From Methylobacterium sp. Leaf99 (lineage in GTDB: Bacteria; Pseudomonadota; Alphaproteobacteria; Rhizobiales; Beijerinckiaceae): a DNA stretch of 64,000 nt. The notes under the pieces were generated by a model. The model made no database searches and was not told the DNA's origin. It worked only from the letters and a program-made list of their open reading frames with translations. The stretch is taken from contig NZ_LMMU01000001.1 of the NCBI RefSeq assembly GCF_001422375.1, positions 1,238,089-1,302,088 of the forward strand, read 5' to 3'. The translations under genes and the position numbers were made by a program. This document shows, in pieces, positions 37,709 to 48,557 of this stretch; position 1 is the first letter of the stretch, and each line of letters begins with the position of its first letter.

Positions 37709-37742
37709 CGCCTCGGACCGGGGTCGCACCCGGTCCGAGGCG
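37709..37742 (+). terminator. Very stable hairpin after the alcohol dehydrogenase
   Basis: A perfect 14-bp stem, CGCCTCGGACCGGG (37709-37722) with CCCGGTCCGAGGCG (37729-37742), and a six-base loop GTCGCA. No U-tract follows, so it may act as a 3' stabiliser rather than a Rho-independent stop. Confidence 0.6.
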
Positions 37743-37818
37743 CCCGGCGGGAGGGCGCCCGGATTGCGCCGCCCTCCCCGCGCTTGTCCCGTCCGGCGGG
37801 CACGCGTAGAACATCGAC

Positions 37819-38094
37819 ATGGCATTCAAGGCGAAATCGGCATCGGAGACGAAGGCCGCGGATCTGGCCGCCGCCCTCGTGCGGATCGCGGACCGGGGAA
37901 GCGCGCCGCTCCATATCGGCGTGGACGAACTGCGGCAGGGCAACCCGCGCCTGACGCCCCTGGCCATCGGCCAGATGTTCCGCAAGCACCACGACATCAT
38001 CGAGGCGGCCCTCTCCGAACGCGGCTACAGCCTCATCGACTATGCCGACCGGGGACCGGGCTTGGGGATGGCCTTCGAGATCGGCCCGGCGTGA
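37819..38094 (+). CDS. Small hypothetical protein
   Basis: 91 aa, no signal peptide. LHIGVDELRQGNPRLTPLAI and GYSLIDYADRGPGLGMAFEI are its most structured parts, suggesting a small alpha/beta domain. No family recognised. It starts at ATG 37819, about 80 bases after the hairpin that ends the dehydrogenase transcript, so it probably has its own promoter. Confidence 0.6.
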   Translation: MAFKAKSASETKAADLAAALVRIADRGSAPLHIGVDELRQGNPRLTPLAIGQMFRKHHDIIEAALSERGYSLIDYADRGPGLGMAFEIGPA

Positions 38095-38163
38095 GACCGA
38101 GGCGAGGCGGCCGGGCGGACTGATCGTCCCTCAGGAGCGATGCGCACTGGCCGGGTCGATGCC

Positions 38164-38484
38164 TCAAGTCGCCATCTTGGGAGCGGCCCAGGCGGTGATG
38201 GGTTGGACGCTGACCTGGAGACCATGCTTCCAGCGCACGCGGAACCGGCGGTAGGTGCGATCCCGATCCAGTTTGATGTCGATCGGAGCGGCCGCCGCGA
38301 TGAACACGTCCTTGCGCAGGGTCACCAGGGTCCTGTCGCTGATCTCCCCGACGATGGTGCAGGGATAGATCCGGCTGCCGATTCGCACGACCGCCGGTTC
38401 GAGCTTGCCGTAACCGTCGGCCGATCGCGACGAATGAGGGCGCGTACTGAACCGCTTGAAGATCGACGGAACCCAGGAAAACAT
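38164..38484 (-). CDS. Small protein, possibly PilZ-like
   Basis: 106 aa. After a polar N-terminus it contains a beta-rich segment (AAVRIGSRIYPCTIVGEISD-like stretch, then RTLVTLRKDVFI and YRRFRVRWKHGLQVSVQP) reminiscent of PilZ barrels of Methylobacterium, but the RxxxR and (D/N)xSxxG c-di-GMP motifs are not evident. It has no partner nearby. The start is ATG 38484. The function is unknown; a degenerate PilZ is only a guess. Confidence 0.5.
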   Translation of the reverse strand: MFSWVPSIFKRFSTRPHSSRSADGYGKLEPAVVRIGSRIYPCTIVGEISDRTLVTLRKDVFIAAAAPIDIKLDRDRTYRRFRVRWKHGLQVSVQPITAWAAPKMAT

Positions 38485-38743
38485 CGGATCGCTCGAAGTT
38501 GCTTTGCGGATACACCACGCTGCATCGATCCTGAGATCTCAATCCTTGCCAATTCATGATCTTGAAATCGCGCTGCGTTCACGCCTTCGCGATGATCGAT
38601 TCGATCGGCGCGCCCCGCGTCACGCACCGCGCGAACGCGCCCGCCGGCGTCCGCCCCTCGGGCCGACGCTCGAAATGTCCCCGACGAAACGCCCGCGGCA
38701 CCGGGGTGAGAACCGGCGGCGACGGGGCGTTTCGTGACGGGCG

Positions 38744-40948
38744 CTACACGCCCTTCAGGCCGCCGAGATCGAGGGGCAGGGAGCGCAGGCGGCGGCCGGT
38801 GGCGGCGAAGACGGCGTTGGAGATGGCCGGCGCGATCACCGGCACGCCGGGCTCGCCGATGCCCGTCGGCGCCACGGTCGACGCCACGATGTGAACCTCG
38901 ACCACCGGCATCTCGCTCATGCGGGTCGGCTCGTAGGTGTCGAAGTTCGTCTCCTGCACCACCCCGTCCTTGAGGGTGATCTTGTTGCGCAGGACCGACG
39001 AGAGGGCGAAGCCCACGGCGCCCTCGACCTGGGCGCGGATGATGTCCGGATTGACGGCGATGCCGACATCGACGGCGGCGACGATGCGGTTGACCTTCAC
39101 CTTGGCCGCGTCGGCGGTCACGTCGGCCACCATGGCGACGTAGGAGCCGAAGGATTCGTGCGCCGCAACGCCGAAGCCTTGCCCTTTCCCCGAGGGCCGG
39201 CTCGCCCAGCCGGCCTTCTCGGCGGCGAGCGTCAGGACGCCCGACAGGCGCGGGGCGCCTTTCAGCATGCCGAGGCGATACGCGACGGGGTCGGCCCCGG
39301 CGGCGTGGGCGAGTTCGTCGACGAACACCTCCATGGCCTGGGCCGTGTGGGTGTGGCCGACGGAGCGCCACCACAACACGGGCACGCCCTCGCGGGCGTT
39401 GTGGACCTCGAAGCGGTAGGCCGGCAGGGCGTAGGGTGTGTCCGATGCGCCCTCGATGGAGGTCGAATCGACGCCGTTCTTCACCAGCATCGCCTCGAAC
39501 GGCGACCCGATCATGATCGACTTGCCGATCATGCGGTGCTCCCAGCCGACCACGGCCCCGGCGGCGTCGAGGCCGGCCCGGAGCTTGTGCACCACCATCG
39601 GGCGGTAATAGCCGCCGGCCATGTCGTCCTCGCGGGTCCAGACGAGGTGGACGGGGGCCTTGCCTCCCGTCGCCTTCACGATGGCGGCGGTCTCGGCGAA
39701 ATAGTCGGCCCCCGGCGTGGCGCGCCGGCCGAACGAGCCGCCGGCCCACTGCGTGTGGAGGCGGACCTTGTCGGTGGTCACCCCGAGGGTGGCGGCGACG
39801 ACGGCCTGCTCGATGGTCTGGATCTGACAGCCGGCGAAGACGTCGTAGGTGCCGTCGGGCGCCCGCTCGATGGTGGCGTTGAGGGGCTCCATGGAGGCGT
39901 GCGCGAGGTAGGGGAAGGTGAACTCCGCCTCCAGCACCTTCGCCGCCTTGGCGATGGCGCCGCCGGCGTCGCCGCGCTCGGAGGCGACGATCCCGGGGCT
40001 CTTCAGGCGCTCGCGGTACTCGGCGAGGATCGTGTCGGACGAGCGGGTCTCGGCGCCCGAATCGTCCCAGGTCACGTCGAGGACCTCGCGGCCCTTCATG
40101 GCCGACCACGTGTCCCGGGCGATCACCGCGACGCCGGTGGGGATCGTCACCACGTCGAGGACGCCCGGCATGGCGCGCGCCGCCTTGCTGTTCACCGTCG
40201 CCACCACGCCGCCGAAGCGCGGCGCGTGCAGCACCATGGCGGTGACCTGACCGGGGCGGCGGATATCCAAGGAATAGGTGGCGCTGCCGTCGGTCTTCGC
40301 CTTCGAATCGAGGCGGGGGACTTTGGTGCCGATGAGCGTCCACTGGTCCGGCCGCTTCAGCGTCGGCTCCTGCGGCACGGGCTGCGCCGCGGCGGCCTCG
40401 GCGAGTTCGCCGAAGCGGGCCTGCCGGTTCGAGGCGGCGTGGCGCACCACGCCGTTCGACACGGTGATCTCGGCGGCCGAGACTTTCCAGCTTTCCGCGG
40501 CGGCGGCCACCAGCATGGCCCGGGCGGCGGCACCGGCCCGGCGCAGCTGCAGCCACGAATTGGCGATGGCGGTGGAGCCGCCCGTGCCCTGCACGGGGCC
40601 CATCAGCATGTTGTTGTAGAGGGCCGCATCCGCCGGGGCGAAGGCCGTGCGCACGGTGGCCCAGTCGGCGTCGAGCTCGTCGGCGAGAATCGTGGCGAGG
40701 CCCGTGGTGTTGCCCTGGCCCATGTCGAGGTGCTTGATCATCACCGTGACGGTGTCGTCGGCGGCGATGCGCACGAAGGCGTTGGGCTTGGCCGGGCCGC
40801 CGGTGAGGTCGGGGCCGCCGGCGGCGCGGGCCTGGCGCGGGCCGCCGAGGGTGAAGCCGAGCAGGATCGCCCCCGTCGCGACGGTGGCCCCGCCGAGGAA
40901 GGCGCGGCGGGAGGGGGCGGTCTCCAGGGCCTGACGGACCTTCAGCAT
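38744..40948 (-). CDS. Molybdopterin-binding oxidoreductase large subunit (IorB-like)
   Basis: 734-aa xanthine-dehydrogenase-family subunit. The N-terminus has a twin-arginine signal (APSRRAFLGG, R14-R15, then a hydrophobic stretch), so the enzyme is exported folded. Molybdenum-cofactor segments include NTTGLATILADELDADW, GTGGSTAIANSW, GGSFGRRATPGADY and GIGEPGVPVIAPAISNA near the end. It resembles isoquinoline 1-oxidoreductase beta subunits and periplasmic aldehyde oxidases. The small [2Fe-2S] subunit gene lies immediately upstream in the same transcript. The substrate, possibly an N-heterocycle or aldehyde, is unknown. Confidence 0.88.
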   Translation of the reverse strand: MLKVRQALETAPSRRAFLGGATVATGAILLGFTLGGPRQARAAGGPDLTGGPAKPNAFVRIAADDTVTVMIKHLDMGQGNTTGLATILADELDADWATVRTAFAPADAALYNNMLMGPVQGTGGSTAIANSWLQLRRAGAAARAMLVAAAAESWKVSAAEITVSNGVVRHAASNRQARFGELAEAAAAQPVPQEPTLKRPDQWTLIGTKVPRLDSKAKTDGSATYSLDIRRPGQVTAMVLHAPRFGGVVATVNSKAARAMPGVLDVVTIPTGVAVIARDTWSAMKGREVLDVTWDDSGAETRSSDTILAEYRERLKSPGIVASERGDAGGAIAKAAKVLEAEFTFPYLAHASMEPLNATIERAPDGTYDVFAGCQIQTIEQAVVAATLGVTTDKVRLHTQWAGGSFGRRATPGADYFAETAAIVKATGGKAPVHLVWTREDDMAGGYYRPMVVHKLRAGLDAAGAVVGWEHRMIGKSIMIGSPFEAMLVKNGVDSTSIEGASDTPYALPAYRFEVHNAREGVPVLWWRSVGHTHTAQAMEVFVDELAHAAGADPVAYRLGMLKGAPRLSGVLTLAAEKAGWASRPSGKGQGFGVAAHESFGSYVAMVADVTADAAKVKVNRIVAAVDVGIAVNPDIIRAQVEGAVGFALSSVLRNKITLKDGVVQETNFDTYEPTRMSEMPVVEVHIVASTVAPTGIGEPGVPVIAPAISNAVFAATGRRLRSLPLDLGGLKGV

Positions 40949-41005
40949 GGCGGACTCCAGTTCGGACGGGTCTTCGGGTGCGGGCCGGCGGACGAATGCA
41001 GACGA

Positions 41006-41461
41006 TCAGGCGAGGCTGCGCGCCGCCTCGTGGATCGCCGCGCGGATGCGCTGGTAGGTGCCGCAGCGGCAGACGTTGCCGTCCATGGCCCCGTCGATGT
41101 CGGCATCCGTCGGCTTCGCGTTGCCCGACAGGAGGCCGATGGCCGACATCATCTGGCCGGACTGGCAGTAGCCGCACTGGACCACGTCGAGGCCGCGCCA
41201 GGCGGTACGCACCGCCTCGGCCACGCGTCCCGACACGCCCTCGATGGTGGTGACCTTGGCCTCACCGAGGTCGCCGATCCGGGTCTGGCAGGCGCGCACG
41301 GGCTGGCCGTCGAGGTGGACCGTGCAGGCGCCGCATTGCGCGATGCCGCAGCCGTACTTGGTGCCGGTCTTGTCGAGATGGTCGCGCAGCACCCACAGGA
41401 GCGGGGTCTCGGGATCGGCCTCGACGCTGTGGGCGACGCCGTTGACGGTCAGCTTCACCAT
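41006..41461 (-). CDS. [2Fe-2S]-binding small subunit (IorA-like)
   Basis: 151 aa with two iron-sulfur clusters. The N-terminal plant-ferredoxin-type cluster has YGCGIAQCGACTVHLDG and RAC; the C-terminal helical cluster has VQCGYCQSGQM and NVCRCGTYQRI. It passes electrons from the molybdenum subunit to an external acceptor. The start ATG 41461 begins the fold directly; no signal peptide, so it is likely carried out by the Tat signal on its partner. It precedes the large subunit by 57 bases. Confidence 0.9.
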   Translation of the reverse strand: MVKLTVNGVAHSVEADPETPLLWVLRDHLDKTGTKYGCGIAQCGACTVHLDGQPVRACQTRIGDLGEAKVTTIEGVSGRVAEAVRTAWRGLDVVQCGYCQSGQMMSAIGLLSGNAKPTDADIDGAMDGNVCRCGTYQRIRAAIHEAARSLA

Positions 41462-41713
41462 GGGTCGTGCTCCGAACTCGCGATCTGGAACGATGCTAGA
41501 CTGTGGAATACTTCCCCCGTGTGCGCCACCACACACGCCCCGTCCGCCGCGCAGTTCCCGCAGGGCCACCCCGTCGTCCGGAATCGAGACAATCCGGCGG
41601 ATCGCGGCAGGTCGATCTTAACATATTTCGATCATCCTGACGGGGTCGTGTTCCGACATGCTCGCGGCCCCCAGGGCGGCGAGCCCCCCCTTCGCGCGAT
41701 CCTCAAGACGGTA

Positions 41714-43294
<1,581 letters not shown>

Positions 43295-43448
43295 CCCGAC
43301 GCGGGCTGCGGCCGTCTCAGGCGCCGCGGGCCCGACAACCGCGCGGGCGATCCCCATCCGGACAGCCGTTCCTGGTCCGTATGTTGCTTGTTCGCGGCCC
43401 ATGGGCACGGGGATCGGCCCCGCCGGGTCGGCCGCGGAACGGGGGACG

Positions 43449-44795
43449 ATGAGCCAGACAGTCCCGACCGCTTCGCCTCCGCCGGCCGGCATCCCGACGC
43501 CCCTCGACGCGACCTATCGCCGGATCACTTGGCGGCTCCTGCCGTTCCTGATGGGCCTGTGGATCCTGTCCTGGATCGACCGGGTGAACATCGGCTTTGC
43601 CAAGCTGCAGATGCTCGCCGACCTCAGGTTCAGCGAGACCGTCTACGGCATCGGCGCGGGAATCTTCTTCCTCGGCTACTTTCTCTGCGAGGTGCCGAGC
43701 AATCTGCTTCTCGAATACATCGGCGCCCGCCGGACCATCGCACGCATCACCTTCCTGTGGGGCGCCTGCTGCGTGGCGATGATGTTCGTCACGACCCCGG
43801 CCGGGTTCTACGTGCTGCGCTTCCTGCTCGGCGTGTTCGAGGCCGGCTTCTATCCCGGCGTGATCCTGTTCCTGACCTACTGGTACCCCACCGCGCGGCG
43901 GGCCCGGGTGTTCGGCCTGTTCATGTCGGCCTCGGCGCTCGCCGGCGTCATCGGCGGGCCGCTCGCCGGCGCGATCATGACCGGCCTGGACGGGGTGAAC
44001 GGCTGGTCCGGCTGGCAATGGGTCTTCCTGCTGGAGGGAATTCCCTCGATCCTCGCCGGCCTCGTCACCCTGGTCTACCTCACCGACCGGCCGGCGAAGG
44101 CCACCTGGCTCACGGCCGAACAGAGGGCCCTGGTCGAGGCCGACCTCGCCCGCGACGCGGCGGCGCTCGGCCCGCGCGAGCACCGCATCCTCGCCTGCCT
44201 CGGGGATGCCCGCGTCTGGCAGTGCATCGCGATCTTCTTCTGCATCGTCACCGCCAACTCGGCCCTCACCTTCTTCGGGCCGAGCGTGGTGCGGGAGGCC
44301 GGCTTCACCGATCCGCTCACCATCGGCTGGATCATGTCGGGGGCCTATCTCTGCGGCGGCGCCGGGATGATCCTCAACGGCCTCCACTCCGACCGCACCG
44401 GCGAGTCCCGGCTGCATTGCGGCGTGCCGGCCCTCGTCGGCGCGGTGGCCATCGCGGTTCTCGGCTTCCTCGTGCCCGTGAGCCCCGGCCTCGCCATCGT
44501 CGCCCTGACGGTGGCCATCGTCGGCACCATGAGCGCGATCCCCGTGTTCTGGCAGATCCCCGGCCGGTTCCTGGCGGGTTCGGCCGCCGCCGCCGGCATC
44601 GCCCTGATCAACTCGGTGGCGAACCTCGCGGGGTTCGGCGCCCCGGCCGCCATGGGCTACCTGCGCGAGCACACCGGCTCGGTCTCCACCGGCCTCTGGA
44701 TCGTGGCCGCCGTCGAGTGCGCCGCCCTCGTCCTCATCCTCGCCTTCGTCCCGCCCGAGACGCCCACCGCGCAGGCCCGCGCCGTGACGGCTTGA
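43449..44795 (+). CDS. MFS transporter, anion:cation symporter (ACS) family
   Basis: 448 aa with about 12 transmembrane helices. WIDRVNIGFAKLQMLADL near the N-terminus, RFLLGVFEAGFYPGVILF in helix 4-5 and WQWVFLLEGIPSILAGL in helix 6 are typical of ACS members (tartrate, phthalate, hexuronate, allantoate carriers). It starts at ATG 43449 after GGGGGACG. Only 29 bases separate it from the first HIU-hydrolase-like gene, so uptake of urate or a related ureide is a reasonable inference. Confidence 0.9.
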   Translation: MSQTVPTASPPPAGIPTPLDATYRRITWRLLPFLMGLWILSWIDRVNIGFAKLQMLADLRFSETVYGIGAGIFFLGYFLCEVPSNLLLEYIGARRTIARITFLWGACCVAMMFVTTPAGFYVLRFLLGVFEAGFYPGVILFLTYWYPTARRARVFGLFMSASALAGVIGGPLAGAIMTGLDGVNGWSGWQWVFLLEGIPSILAGLVTLVYLTDRPAKATWLTAEQRALVEADLARDAAALGPREHRILACLGDARVWQCIAIFFCIVTANSALTFFGPSVVREAGFTDPLTIGWIMSGAYLCGGAGMILNGLHSDRTGESRLHCGVPALVGAVAIAVLGFLVPVSPGLAIVALTVAIVGTMSAIPVFWQIPGRFLAGSAAAAGIALINSVANLAGFGAPAAMGYLREHTGSVSTGLWIVAAVECAALVLILAFVPPETPTAQARAVTA

Positions 44796-44824
44796 GCGGG
44801 GCATCACGCCCCAAGGAGTTCCTC

Positions 44825-45370
44825 ATGAATCGACAAGAATGGGATCGGCGTGAACCGGATCGACATGCCCTGACGCGCCGCGGCCTCGTCGGCGCCGGGA
44901 TCGGCGGCGCCGCCATGGCCGTCGCGCCCGGCGCCCTGGCGCAGGCGGGGCCGCCCCCGGCGAGCCCGTCCCAGCCCGGCGCCCTGACCACGGCGCCGGT
45001 GGTCCAGGCCGGCCTCGGGCCGCGCCTGACCCTGCACGCCATCGACAATTTCCACGGCACGCCCGGCGCGGGCATGATCTGCGACCTCTCCATCCGCGAG
45101 GGCGATGCCTATCGGCCGATCAAGACCGTCACCACGGGTGCCAACGGCCGCACGGCCGAGCCGCTCCTGCTGGAGGACGCCCTGAAGGCCGGCCACTACG
45201 AGTTGCTCATGCACTTCGAGGACTACTTCGCGAAGACCGGCGCCACCCTGCCGAGCCCGAACTTCCTCGGCCTCGTGCCCGTGCGCTTCGTCATCCGCGA
45301 CGCGAGCCAGCGCTACCACCTGCCGGTGCTGTTCACGCCGTGGGGCTATTCCTACTACCGCGGCAGCTGA
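44825..45370 (+). CDS. Tat-exported 5-hydroxyisourate-hydrolase-like (transthyretin-like) protein
   Basis: 181 aa. A twin-arginine leader (ALTRRGLVGAG, R18-R19, hydrophobic to AGALAQ-type cleavage near residue 40) is followed by a full transthyretin-like domain. The hydrolase's catalytic positions are kept: H71 (LTLHAIDN), R109 (NGRTAEP), H165 (RYHLPVLF) and a terminal YRGS. It could hydrolyse 5-hydroxyisourate in the periplasm or bind another ligand. AAGGAG precedes the ATG. It sits directly before the canonical cytosolic paralogue. Confidence 0.85.
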   Translation: MNRQEWDRREPDRHALTRRGLVGAGIGGAAMAVAPGALAQAGPPPASPSQPGALTTAPVVQAGLGPRLTLHAIDNFHGTPGAGMICDLSIREGDAYRPIKTVTTGANGRTAEPLLLEDALKAGHYELLMHFEDYFAKTGATLPSPNFLGLVPVRFVIRDASQRYHLPVLFTPWGYSYYRGS

Positions 45371-45422
45371 CGCCCCCGCGCCCGACCCTTCCCCGAAGTC
45401 TTCCTCGAAGCAGCGAGCCCCC

Positions 45423-45776
45423 ATGGCCGGCATCACCACACACGTCCTCGACGCGGATCGCGGCCGCCCCGCCCCCGGGGTGCGCATCGAGTTCTCGATG
45501 ATGGAGGGCGGCGCGTGGCGCCTCGTCAAATCCGTCGTCACCAACGCGGACGGGCGCACCGACAAGCCGATCCTGCCCGGCGACGAGGCCAGGGCGGGCC
45601 AGTACCAGCTCGAATTCCACATCGACGCCTATCTCAAGACGAAGCCCGGCGTGACCGAGGCCGACATCTTCGTCGACAACCCGGTGGTGCGCTTCTCGGT
45701 CTCCGACGTGAAGCAGCACTACCACGTGCCGATGCTGTGCACGCCCGGCAACTGCACGACCTATCGGGGAAGCTGA
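45423..45776 (+). CDS. uraH: 5-hydroxyisourate hydrolase UraH
   Basis: 117-aa cytosolic homotetramer subunit that converts 5-hydroxyisourate to OHCU in urate breakdown. The N-terminal ITTHVLDADRGRPAPGV, catalytic H7, R45 (DGRTDKP), H101 (HYHVPML) and the C-terminal YRGS (114-117) are exactly the HIU-hydrolase set that distinguishes it from vertebrate transthyretin. It lies between the Tat-exported paralogue and uraD, six bases before the latter. Confidence 0.95.
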   Translation: MAGITTHVLDADRGRPAPGVRIEFSMMEGGAWRLVKSVVTNADGRTDKPILPGDEARAGQYQLEFHIDAYLKTKPGVTEADIFVDNPVVRFSVSDVKQHYHVPMLCTPGNCTTYRGS

Positions 45777-45782
45777 GACCCA

Positions 45783-46289
45783 ATGACGGACCTCGCCACC
45801 CTGAACCACCTCGACCGCGCAGACTTCGTCGCCCTGCTGGGCGGCGTGTTCGAGCATGCCGCCTGGGTCGCCGAGGGCGCGTTTCCGGCCCGGCCCTTTT
45901 CCGGCGTCGCCGATCTTCACGCGGCGATGATGGGCATGGTGCGGGGAGCCTCGACGGAAGAGCGCCGGGCCTTCCTCAACGGGCATCCGGAGCTCGCCGG
46001 CCCGGAGGCACGGGCGCGCAGCATGACCGCCGATTCGGCGAGCGAGCAGGGCAGCGCCGCCCTCGACCGCATGCCCCAGGCCGACGCGGACGCCTTTGAC
46101 GGCCTGAACGCCGCCTACCGCGAAAAATTCGGGTTTCCGTTCATCGTCGCCGTGCGGGGCCGCGACCGGGCCGAGATCCTTCGGATCTTCGAAGCGCGCG
46201 TGCTGCGGGACCGGGCGGCGGAGGAGGCGACCGCCGTTGAGGAGATCGCCCTGATCACCCGGATGCGCCTCGACCGCCTGATCAGCTAA
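45783..46289 (+). CDS. uraD: OHCU decarboxylase UraD
   Basis: 168 aa. It decarboxylates 2-oxo-4-hydroxy-4-carboxy-5-ureidoimidazoline to S-allantoin. The proposed catalytic histidine is H68 in FLNGHPELAG, and EKFGFPFIVAVRGR is the conserved substrate loop. The ATG follows the uraH stop by six bases. Its TAA stop shares three bases with the TAG stop of convergent cobT. Uricase and allantoinase are not in this window. Confidence 0.95.
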   Translation: MTDLATLNHLDRADFVALLGGVFEHAAWVAEGAFPARPFSGVADLHAAMMGMVRGASTEERRAFLNGHPELAGPEARARSMTADSASEQGSAALDRMPQADADAFDGLNAAYREKFGFPFIVAVRGRDRAEILRIFEARVLRDRAAEEATAVEEIALITRMRLDRLIS

Positions 46290-47320
46290 CCCGCCGAGCG
46301 CTCAGAGACGCCGGCCTGGGCGAAGGTCGCCATGTCGCGGTGGCAGGCGAGCGCGCCCTTGAGGAGGCCCACCGCCAGGGCCGCGCCGGAGCCCTCGCCG
46401 AGCCGCATGCCCAGCGCCAGGAGCGGCACGAGGCCGAGGCGCTCCAGCACGTCGGCATGGGCACCCTCGGCCGAGACGTGGCCGGCGAGGCAATGGTCGA
46501 GGAGCGACGGATCGAGGGCATGCAGGATCGCGGCGGCGGCGGTGGCGACGTAGCCGTCGAGGACCACCGGCACCCGCTGCAGGCGCGCGGCGAGGATCGC
46601 CCCGGCGATGGCCGCGATCTCCCGGCCGCCGAGGCGGGCCAGGATCTCCAGGGGGTCATCGAGGTGGCCGGCATGGTGGGCGAGCGCCGCCTCCACGGCC
46701 GCGACCTTACGGGCGAGGCCCGCCTCGTCCACCCCCGTGCCGCGCCCGACCCAGTGGGCCGGCGCGCCGCCGTAGAGGGCGGCGTAGATCGCCGCCGCCA
46801 CGGTGGTGTTGCCGATGCCCATCTCGCCGACCGCCAGGCAATCGGTGCCGGCGGCCACCGCCTCCATGCCGAACGCCATGGTGGCGACGCAGGCCTTCTC
46901 GTCGAAGGCCGGGCCCGTCGTGATGTCGCCGGTGGGGAGATCGATGGCGAGGTCGAACACCTTGAAGCCGAGGCCGTAGGCGGCGCAGATCTGGTTGATC
47001 GCCCCCCCGCCGGCGGCGAAGTTTTCGAGCATCTGCCGGTTCACCTCCGCCGGATAGGCCGAGACGCCCCGCGCCGCGACGCCGTGGCTGCCGGCGAAGA
47101 CGCAGACCAGGGGCCGGTCGAGGCTGGGCTGGCCCTTGCCCTGCCAGGCGGCGAGCCAGGCGACGAGGTGTTCGAGGCGCCCGAGGGAGCCCGTGGGCTT
47201 CGTCAGGGTGGCGTCGCGCTCGGCCACCATGGCGACGGCGTCCCGGTCCGGCCCCGGCAAGCCGGTGATGAGGCGGCGGATGTCGGCGAACGGGGTCTCG
47301 TCTGACATGGGATCTGACAT
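46286..47320 (-). CDS. cobT: Nicotinate-nucleotide-dimethylbenzimidazole phosphoribosyltransferase CobT
   Basis: 344 aa. It makes alpha-ribazole phosphate, the lower ligand precursor of cobalamin. Family signatures are [41 protein letters not shown] and [11 protein letters not shown], the last with the catalytic glutamate. Two near starts exist, ATG 47320 and ATG 47308; neither has a strong ribosome-binding site, and the longer is reported. It is divergent from cobS, the next step of nucleotide-loop assembly. Confidence 0.94.
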   Translation of the reverse strand: MSDPMSDETPFADIRRLITGLPGPDRDAVAMVAERDATLTKPTGSLGRLEHLVAWLAAWQGKGQPSLDRPLVCVFAGSHGVAARGVSAYPAEVNRQMLENFAAGGGAINQICAAYGLGFKVFDLAIDLPTGDITTGPAFDEKACVATMAFGMEAVAAGTDCLAVGEMGIGNTTVAAAIYAALYGGAPAHWVGRGTGVDEAGLARKVAAVEAALAHHAGHLDDPLEILARLGGREIAAIAGAILAARLQRVPVVLDGYVATAAAAILHALDPSLLDHCLAGHVSAEGAHADVLERLGLVPLLALGMRLGEGSGAALAVGLLKGALACHRDMATFAQAGVSERSAG

Positions 47321-47395
47321 GGGGCACGAATCCGGGGGCGGCCGCCGCGCCGGGATGGCGGACCGCCTGTCGCCGGAGCTATAACGGGCGCCGGG

Positions 47396-48247
47396 ATGGC
47401 GGTGAAGGCGGGGGTTGTGGCGATGGACTCCGAGCGTCCGGACGAGCCGGCCTTTCCGGGGGCGGGGCTCGCCTACGACGGGGCCGCGTGCCTGCGGTTC
47501 TACTCGCGCCTGCCCGTGCCGGCCCTGCCCGGCGAGGGCGACCCGCACGCCCCGCCGGATTTCACCCGCGTGCCCCGGATGCTGCCGCTGGCCGGCCTCG
47601 TCCTGGCGCTGCCCGGCGCCCTGGTGCTGCTCGCCGCCTGGGGGCTCGGCCTCGGGCCGTTCCTGGCCGCGACCCTGGCGGTCGCCACGGGCGTCCTGAT
47701 CACAGGCGCCCTGCACGAGGACGGCCTCGCCGACGTCGCCGACGGGTTCGGCGGCGGCACCACCCGCGAGCGGCGCCTGGAGATCATGCGCGACAGCCGC
47801 ATCGGCGCCTATGGCGGCGTCGCCCTGGTCCTGGCCCTGGCCCTGCGCATCGGGGCGCTCGCCACCCTCCTCGACCGGGTCGACGCCGGCGCGGCCGTCG
47901 CCCTGGTCCTCGCCGCCGCCCTGTCGCGCACCGCCGCCCTCGCCCCGATGGTGCTGCTCGATCCCGCCCGCCGCGACGGCGCCGCCGCCGCCGTGGGCCG
48001 CCCCGGGCACCCCGCCTTGATGGTGGCGGGTACCCTCGCCTTCGCCCTCGCTCTCCTGGCCGCGCTCCTCGGCCTGCCCTTCGGCGGAATCGTCCTGATG
48101 CTGGTTCTCTCCGGCCTCGGCGCCCTGGCGGTGACGGCGCTGGCCCGGCGCCGGATCGGCGGCCAGACCGGCGATGTCATCGGCGCCTGCCAGCAGGTGG
48201 CCGAGATCGCCGCCCTCCTCGGGCTCGTGGCGGCGGTGCCGGCCTGA
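47396..48247 (+). CDS. cobS: Adenosylcobinamide-GDP ribazoletransferase CobS
   Basis: 283-aa integral membrane enzyme joining adenosylcobinamide-GDP and alpha-ribazole. The [15 protein letters not shown] metal-binding motif, [15 protein letters not shown] and [15 protein letters not shown] are diagnostic; about six hydrophobic helices lie between. Start choice is uncertain: ATG 47396, or ATG 47423, which has a better G-rich upstream sequence and would give 274 aa. Together with cobT this provides B12 nucleotide-loop assembly, needed for the many B12 enzymes of methylotrophs. Confidence 0.93.
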   Translation: MAVKAGVVAMDSERPDEPAFPGAGLAYDGAACLRFYSRLPVPALPGEGDPHAPPDFTRVPRMLPLAGLVLALPGALVLLAAWGLGLGPFLAATLAVATGVLITGALHEDGLADVADGFGGGTTRERRLEIMRDSRIGAYGGVALVLALALRIGALATLLDRVDAGAAVALVLAAALSRTAALAPMVLLDPARRDGAAAAVGRPGHPALMVAGTLAFALALLAALLGLPFGGIVLMLVLSGLGALAVTALARRRIGGQTGDVIGACQQVAEIAALLGLVAAVPA

Positions 48248-48296
48248 TGGTGTCCGCGACGCCATCCGGGCTTGATCCCCCGGCACCCCGGCTGGC

Positions 48297-48557
48297 ATGA
48301 ACGCCGGGATGATCCAGGCCGCCCCGAAATTTTCGAGCCCGAAGCTCTCGAGCCCAAAGCCCTCGAGCCCCTGCAACAAGACCTGCCTGCTCGATGCGGT
48401 CTCGGGCCTGTGCGAGGGCTGCGGGCGCACGCGCAACGAGATCGCCCTGTGGGGCTCGATGACGGAGCCCCAGCGGCAGGCGGTGATGGCGGGTCTGCCC
48501 GAGCGCCTGCACCAGGCGTTTCCACACCGTGCCTTCCCGAACCGGGTCGCCCCGTGA
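48297..48557 (+). CDS. DUF1289 family small zinc-finger-like protein
   Basis: 86 aa. The cysteine pattern CNKTCLLDAVSGLCEGCGRT and the following WGSMTEPQRQAVMAGLPERL are typical of DUF1289, whose function is unknown. The N-terminal extension contains three near-identical units, SSPK-x-SSPK-x-SSPC, encoded by a 15-base tandem repeat at about 48333-48373. The protein begins at ATG 48297 and its stop overlaps the GTG of the protease gene (GTGA). Confidence 0.85.
   Translation: MNAGMIQAAPKFSSPKLSSPKPSSPCNKTCLLDAVSGLCEGCGRTRNEIALWGSMTEPQRQAVMAGLPERLHQAFPHRAFPNRVAP

Noticed and set aside
38891..41700. Rightward frame extending upstream of the histidine kinase across the molybdoenzyme genes
   Set aside because: It is the antisense of iorBA-like genes. 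The kinase start at 41714 has its own initiation context, and homology begins there.
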